64,000 bases of DNA from Polytrichum commune (lineage: Eukaryota > Streptophyta > Polytrichopsida > Polytrichales > Polytrichaceae): the NCBI GenBank assembly GCA_950295325.1, contig OX485807.1, positions 22,293,666 through 22,357,665 on the forward strand, read 5' to 3'. This document shows, piece after piece, positions 57,660 to 64,000 of this stretch. The translations under genes were made by a program, and so were the position numbers. Every line of letters starts with the position of its first letter. Position 1 is the first letter of the stretch. The notes beneath the pieces are model-generated. The model had not been told where the DNA came from. It worked only from the letters and a program-made list of their open reading frames with translations, and made no database searches.

Positions 57660-58068
57660 CACGGGGAGGTCACTCCATTGTCAAGTTGAACACCACATGT
57701 GAACAAAGTTTGTTGCCCCTATATTACATGCCATAGATAATTTTAACATTTATGACATTTTTCCTACATATACATAATCATTGATAGTATGTTTTTATTT
57801 TTTATTTTTTATTTTTTTAGTCATCTTCATTTTTGTAGTAATTGTTTTAGTTGAATTCTGCGTCATTCTAGTTAGAAACGGTATGTTTTAATAAAAAAAA
57901 CAAATCATCAAATTTGGTTACCATTTTTTACTATGTAATAGATACCATGTTTAGCTACTCACAAAAAATGGTTAAATTTTGACCCATTTTGGTGATCCTT
58001 TATGTAAAAAGTAGATTTTCTTTGTTTGCATGTGGTCTTCAACTTGACAATGAAATGACCTCCCCGTG
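57660..58068. mobile_element. hAT-like MITE, 409 bp, TSD ACCAAAAG
   Basis: Perfect 8-bp duplication ACCAAAAG at 57652-57659 and 58069-58076. The TIRs start CACGGGGAGGTCA on both ends and remain similar for ~48 bp (TTGTCAAGTTGAA, then ACCACATG). Same family as 37837-38690. The clean duplication suggests a fairly recent insertion. Confidence 0.88.
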
Positions 58069-58076
58069 ACCAAAAG

Positions 58077-59736
58077 AAACCTTGTATGTAGGAGATTTTT
58101 AGAGTATGTCACAAATGCACGTGGTTCATCTACAATGGCAATACAATTCACTAAATGGTGCCAATACATATCTATAGGTCTTGGGCAACAACACGGCATG
58201 TATTTTGGTCAAATACATAATGCATATGAGAGGACACATTGTGCCCTCAAGAGTGTCTAGGGTTTAACCCTTCTTGATGTTGGATGTTAGCAACCTTTGT
58301 GTGATGAGGTGCAAGCATCTATCTGGAATCCTCTACAAGGCCACATTAACATTGACATGATATTGACATACAAAGCAACATCGACATAACATATTTATCT
58401 TTATTTTATTTATGTTGAGGGTTCCAAAACACAGCATACCACCTCTGGAACAAATGAAAACCTACATGTATTTTTTACAGAGTTTTTGTAAGTTTTTGAC
58501 ATTCCACATGCAAAACCTTGCCGGGAAGAAAGAAAAAACGCATGTCAATTGACATGCACAATTTAGGATTCGACATGTAGTGTGACTTGTCGAGAAAATA
58601 ATCACATGACATTCATTTTTGTTTTGGGAAAACTGCACGTGACACTTTGAAGTTGAAGTTGAACGTCAGATGGAATTTATCAAACACACACACTGTGAAA
58701 GGTGACCATTCAAAGCCCTCTCAATCTGGCCCATACATTTGATGGGTCTTCAGAACGAGCAGATTGCTTGAAAGCGTCACAAGCACAAATGAACAAGCAA
58801 GTAATTTCAAATTCAGCCTGGAAAATTATCGTGTTAGGAATTACGAGTGGATTGTTTGTGCACTGATAGAAAACAAAAAACCAAGCACATGGTTGGTGCA
58901 TGAGTATGTTATGTAGTTGCAGGCCAACCTAAAATTGTTTGCAGAGGATGCACGAAAGATTTTGGCCCCTTGATTGGCTTCCAAATCAAACAAATCAAAC
59001 ACTCCTGTCCATGAAATTGTCATGTATAATGGCCGATATGATCAGGTGGAGAATGGGAATGATGAGCATTATAATACATCAAGATGCAGCCTACACTAAA
59101 TAAGGCGACAGTCATCAGTTGAGTTATTGGGTACGCCTTTCTAAATTGAGCTTCAGGATGGATTCAATGAGAGATTAAATAGATCTCACTCACAGCAGAT
59201 AAGAAGATTTGACAGTATGGTGACGGAAAACAGAAAATGGAGTTCGACTCGAGAGCTGACATGGAAATCTTACTGCAAAACCTGTCAATCAAATATCGAA
59301 TGAATCTCAATAACTCCTATGAGACAATGATTTAGGGCTGGGACACAGATCATGCCTTCACATCCCGAGTTGGGGAATTCATGACTGCATCAATAACCCT
59401 AGTTCTCAAATGGGTTGTCGTGCGTGCTAGCTTTGCATTGTCAGAAATATGTCTATCTTGAGTTGCTAAATGTCAAGGTTCCCTTTCATCACAAGTTGGT
59501 TTTAACATGAATTTTCCCGACAAAGTTGCTGTCCAAAATGATGTGATAAAAAGAGTCGCGCCTGCCTGTGGATCTTAGGGTTAGTGTTATTTTGCTATTT
59601 CCAAACATGGATTGTCTGGAGACGAAGCTGTTTCTTTCTACATATTCCAAATGCAGTCCTGTGATTGTGTGGAAACACACGTAAACTTCATCATCTATAT
59701 ATCAAGCACTTTCCCTTCAATTTGAAGCTCAAACAC
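58077..59736. other. Spacer and upstream region of the RNase T2 gene
   Basis: No gene is supported. The last few hundred bases should contain the RNase promoter; I see no distinctive element. Confidence 0.4.
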
Positions 59737-60639
59737 ATGGAAACGTCAATGCGAGCATTCGCAAATTGCAGACCCATCACCCACCGCAAGCTTATAGCAA
59801 TGGCAGGGGTTGTTTTGCAAGCCTTCAGCCTGAGCTTGGCATTGGTGTGTGTCAATGGCCATGGCAATACCTTTTGTGACACCAAACCCGGTGTACCCTT
59901 TGACTTCTATTACTTCGTACAACAGGTACATTGTTGTCATTCATTTCAATTGAATCATCTAGTTGACATTAGTCTCTACCTCACGGAGGCTACTGCACTC
60001 CACCACTCTGGGGAAGTAGCCGGTTTAAAATCATCCTGATGTACTTTTAGTCCCATTAGCCTTTTGATTTTCTGACCTCTAAAATCAATTCCATTCCATT
60101 TCATTTCAAATTTCACACAAATGTTTATGGTGACTACACATATACTTACCCTTTTATACATTAGAGCATAGTTATACACATTAATGGACTCTTCTTCTTT
60201 TTTGTTGGATCTTATTGGTAATTGAAAGAGGATTCTAACATATTTAAAGGTGTAGTTATTGGACACCGAATGAATAAACTATGAAAATTTTAAAGTGTTG
60301 ATTATAAATGTGTCTAAAAATGACCCGAGGTTCTTATATATCACTTTTCACTTTCCACGTGCATTCTGAGATGTAAGGGTCACAATTAGGTGTAGTTACC
60401 TTATATGAACCTTGCAATATTGGTCTTATAAGCAACTTCAACCACATCAAATATTTGGGTTAACCAAATGAAAAATTGGAGTGCAGTGGCCGGGAGCGCT
60501 TTGTACCCGAGGTTGTTGCTATTCAAGAGACCGGCCTCTCCCGGGAAAATATTTCCGGCCTCATGGCCTTTGGCCTGCGTATGTGGATGGAACTTCACCA
60601 TGCTATTGTGAACGAGGCCCGAATGATTTCAATGGACAT
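59737..60639 (+). CDS. RNase T2 family ribonuclease, exons 1-2 only
   Basis: Exon 1 (59737 or 59800 to 59925) encodes a signal peptide (MAGVVLQAFSLSLALVCVNG) and FDFYYFVQQ. Donor CAG|GTACAT; intron 59926-60486; acceptor GTGCAG. Exon 2 (60487-60639) begins WPGALC and contains CAS-I, HGLWP, with the catalytic His, followed by NDFNGH and the donor CAT|GTAAAT. The junction is in phase 0 (VQQ-WPG), as in other T2 RNases. Such enzymes are secreted or vacuolar and cleave single-stranded RNA. The second catalytic block (CAS-II, consensus HEW..HG) and the rest of the enzyme are not visible in the remaining 3.3 kb. Either the next intron is very long or this is a truncated gene. YFRPHGLWP differs from the usual FxIHGLWP before the His. 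Confidence 0.75.
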
Positions 60640-61696
60640 GTAAATCACTATTGCTTAATCCCCATAACTTAGATGCATGTGTGTTGTTGGATAAATGAGG
60701 TATAAGATATGTGGGTGTTATTTGGTTGCTTTTCTCGATGACAAGACACCTATATTTGATTGATGTGTGGTTAAATGAGGATGAAAGAACAAACATCAGA
60801 AAGACACGGATTAAAAGAGATTAGTAGATTGTGTCTTCACATTTTATCATCAACTACTCCACCCTTAATATGTAGTGAACACAACTAGGAGGACATATGC
60901 ATTCAATTGAAGAATCAACAAATGTGAACTTTTGATAACCACAACTAAATCAAGGGAGTTTTGATTTTCAATCCAATTTTTGTTGATGCTTCGATCATCG
61001 TACATTTGCTAATGCAACGGTGTTATATGTTGTGTAAATCTAGTTGGTAGAAGTTGGAGAACATGAAAATTGAACCGGGTAACACCCACATACCTCAGAT
61101 AGGAAATGTTTAGGGTTGATTTGCACATGTGGCGAAGTGCCGTGAGAAGAAACAAATTTAGGATTTATTGTGGTCATGGTTGGCAGCATGAAGCCATGAC
61201 CGCAAGAAACTCTAAATCAAAATTTGAAAACCTCTGTCATGGGGCATGGTGTAAAGCGGACTTAGATCGGGACGTAGCATTTTTTTGTAAATTTATAAAT
61301 CAAAACGACCAAAATTAGGATTTTGATTTTTCTCTTTATATTAAAAAAATAGACAGATTAAATATTCTTGACTATGTCATCTGCATATGATGATGAGACA
61401 AATTATTTGGGTTTCTTCACCACAAAATTCAAATGACCACCAAATATTATCCACTTTCGGATATGCGAAATTTTCGTGTGACTTCCTCATTCATTTTCAA
61501 ACGTAACCGGTTGGCTGATTTGTTTCGCCGAGGTGGCACTACACGATTGGCTCTGAGCACACAGGTTTGCAGACGATAACCTCGACATCCCAGCCGGTTA
61601 TGATCATCTAAATCGGATATGTTGAAGAAGACGACAGGTGACCCACTGTTTAGGTCACCTGCGCGGCTCAACAAAGCGGCCAACCGGTTACGTCCG
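60640..61696. other. Downstream of RNase T2 exon 2; no further exon recognised
   Basis: Would be intron if the RNase gene is complete. A small open frame at 61106-61318 has no RNase features. Confidence 0.35.
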
Positions 61697-61772
61697 GTAA
61701 TCGTTTTATTGGAACCGGTTATCGGTACAAAACCGGTTCTGCACCGATAACCGGTTCCAATAAAACGATTAC
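61697..61772. repeat. Perfect 30-bp inverted repeat with 16-nt loop
   Basis: Arms 61697-61726 (GTAATCGTTTTATTGGAACC...) and 61743-61772 are exactly complementary; the loop itself contains AACCGGTT. ACCGGTT motifs also recur around it (61506, 61592, 61679). Confidence 0.9.
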
Positions 61773-62189
61773 CTAATACATAGTCAATCTTATTTCTAGC
61801 AACCTTGTATAAAATGAAGTGCAACCAAAGAAAAGAATTCGGAATGCAGTGGTCATGATCTGTGGTTACTAGTATAAACATGCCCTTCATTTCTTCATTG
61901 CCAATTCAAGTTCGAACATGCAAAATTTGAAACAAATGAAGGTTCTAAGTCTTGACATTTATGATGAGTAGGATTGTTCCATTGGACATTCAACGGGTTG
62001 GTGTGTTGTTGTTGCATGTGCAACTAGTAGATTGGAGATAGATAGATAGATAGATAGATTACACATTGTCATGCACATGGTTATGTTTTCATACAAGAGG
62101 AATATCACATTTCCATGATCATGACATTTGTTCATTCATAGTTTTTGGACACCTTCACATTTTGGCATTTGTGCTTTGCCCCTGGGGGG
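61773..62189. other. Spacer with (GATA)n microsatellite
   Basis: (GATA) repeats at about 62035-62059. No gene seen. Confidence 0.5.
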
Positions 62190-62640
62190 TGTGCCTTTCG
62201 TAATATGTATGAATATACATGTGTGCACAAAAGGGGTATTTATTTGAACCTTTCCGCCCTATGTATACATATGCTACACAAGTTATAACTCGTAGTTATG
62301 TACATGTATGGAGGACCTCTAGATAACATACAACATTTGTAGTTGTATGTTGGGGCCACTAGACTTTATGGGATAAGAATTTCATCGTTGGATGGAGTAT
62401 AGGGATCTAATTGACTTGATGGACTGTCCATCAAACATGGGGATTGGTTTATGTTGGTACCAGAAAAGAACCAACAGTAAGTTGACTTACAATCTTACAG
62501 ATCATTTGATGGTAGATTTAGAAACAATAATTGAATTAGCTTCTATGATATATATTGTAGACATAGATGCTTATGAGTTACATCCATGGGATGAAAATTT
62601 TTGCAACGACTTTATTAATGAAAGCTAGGGTTTTACATTA
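62190..62640 (+). repeat. Decayed dispersed repeat (copy 3)
   Basis: Aligns with the ends of 56500-57493 (TACACAAGTTATAACTCGTAG and the MDCPSNMGIGLCWYQ peptide remnant). The middle ~500 bp of copy 2 is missing. Confidence 0.5.
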
Positions 62641-63724
62641 CACTTATGACAGGGATTCATATCTATTCAAAAGCATATTTTTATACTTATGTTAATGACT
62701 ATATATGAATGCGAGTTTTTTATTTTATTTTACATATTCATATTGTCACTTGTATTTCTATCATTGAAATTGTACGTGTATTGCTTGGTCATACCAAAAA
62801 AAAGAACTTGTAGGGTTTCTACAATGTGTTGCAAGCGCATGTGATTCTTGGTAGTGAAAATGCCATAAAGTGTGAACCAACATCCATAATACAAAGATCA
62901 AAATAATTATCAAAAAGAAAAAATCTTTGCGTTTGGCCGGGGTTTTGGGCAGTAATCCAACTCCTGCCAACTCATGAGGAGCTGGCAATGCCACGGAGTC
63001 TCGGGGGGGGGGGGGGGGGGGGAAGTGATTTGTTGGAGTATCAATATACGTGCGAACAAATGATAGGGTATTTTAAAAACATGGGGACAAAAATTTATAA
63101 ATGGACTTAAGAGTAATATAGGGTATCAAAAATGGCACTGGACATCTTTAAAGTATTATAGGGTATGGAATAATAGGTAATTTGGAATTATAAGTAATGC
63201 AAGCCATTTTTCTATTAACCCAAAGTAGAAAATTACATAATGATAGCATGTGAAAAAAGAAGAGAATTGAAAGTAATACCCCCCTATAAAATAGTGGTTG
63301 TTCGCACCTATATCCTTAACTTTTTAACACACTGACCCCCCCCCCCCGAGCACGGAGTCAAGGAAGTAGCTTGTTTAAGTGTGAGTGAATGAATCTTGAC
63401 AATAGCTGCTTTTATAAAATAAATAAATGAATTAAAGGCGCACCTCCCGGAGCTTCGCCATCACAAAACCCCGAAAGATGCACAACATGAAATCCCTACC
63501 CATTTCACACTTTGCTAACGTTTATATTTACATTTATAACGTTTGGATAATAGTGTGAGTATCATTCACTTTGCTAACGGTTGAGAGCGTGCTCGACATT
63601 GCATATGTTGTTGAAACGACAAGAAAAGGTTTACAACATTGTGACGAGCAACTAGCAGCTACGTTGAGCATGCAATGGGATGTGATTTTATTGTTGTTGC
63701 ATGTGCAACCAATGGATCGCTAAA
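62641..63724. other. Gene-free region with G and C homopolymers
   Basis: G20 at 63003-63022 and C12 at 63336-63347. No gene seen. Confidence 0.5.
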
Positions 63725-64000
63725 CTAAATAAGATATTTAGTGTATGATTATATTCAGTGTTGTTACCACCTTACCCTGCTCAACACTAATTCTCAATTC
63801 CTTGACAATTAGTGTTCGACATAAATGTGCCGCTACTTTCCCCATCGCCACCTCCCTCATTATATCCTTTTTTTTCATATCCTTACTAACACTAAATTCA
63901 AACACGTAACTTCCACATATTACCATAGTTGATATTTCGTGTTTGAATTTACATTCAATGTTACTTACTTCCATAAGGTTATTGATATTTAGTGTATGTG
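63725..64000. mobile_element. MITE copy (inverted relative to 27168-27478), cut by the window edge
   Basis: The reverse complement of 27185-27478 aligns along the segment (GGTAATATGTGGAAGTTAC, GTGTTAGTAAGGATATG, GGGAGGTGGC). It starts near TATTTAGTGTATGATTA and runs off the right edge. Confidence 0.7.

Noticed and set aside
61447-61890. 147-codon minus-strand open frame
   Set aside because: It crosses the perfect inverted repeat and has no domain similarity I recognise.

Overview
The window is nuclear DNA of a land plant. Several genes have canonical GT-AG introns, there are plant telomere-type TTTAGGG motifs, and the recognisable genes are plant housekeeping types: a BOU-like mitochondrial acylcarnitine carrier, a chloroplast DUF2232 membrane protein, the U3 snoRNP factor UTP11 and an RNase T2. 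The background is AT-rich, gene-poor and full of small transposons. The carrier's long insert and the large DUF7869-bearing element make me favour a seed-free lineage (bryophyte, lycophyte or fern), but that is inference and I cannot name a genus.

Layout. 1-7.4 kb: the 5' exon of an organelle-targeted gene (minus), the mitochondrial carrier (plus), and a bacterial-looking gene broken by two in-frame stops (minus). 7444-24293: one 16.85-kb DNA transposon with a 28-bp terminal inverted repeat and a 4-bp ATTG target duplication. 24.3-45 kb: repeats with readable nesting (CACTA-, hAT- and PIF/Harbinger-like non-autonomous elements, minisatellites) and no gene I can support. 45.7-51.3 kb: the DUF2232 gene on the minus strand, built of very small exons with several MITEs and tandem repeats in its introns. 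52.3-53.4 kb: UTP11 with a repeated promoter. 53.4-59.7 kb: repeats, including a clean hAT-like MITE. 59.7-60.6 kb: the first two exons of an RNase T2 gene whose second catalytic block is not in the window. 60.7-64 kb: repeats.

The main discovery is the large transposon. It holds three multi-exon genes transcribed outward from a non-coding centre. A DUF7869-type, transposase-like protein (minus) points to the left end. On the right are a ~1,336-codon gene and an FCP1/NIF-like HAD protein. The ~1,336-codon gene joins a ParB/Srx-like domain to a degenerate beta-class DNA-methylase-like region and a coiled coil. About 27 copies of a CpG-rich palindrome (half-site GTTTACGGACGC followed by its reverse complement) are scattered through the element's spacers, introns and one coding exon, and I saw none outside it. 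A ParB-like protein beside an array of parS-like palindromes suggests, as a hypothesis only, a DNA-binding or maintenance system carried by a eukaryotic transposon. This copy is decaying: a TAG stop in the ParB gene, probable 1-bp shifts at two gene starts, and a nested 1.7-kb element.
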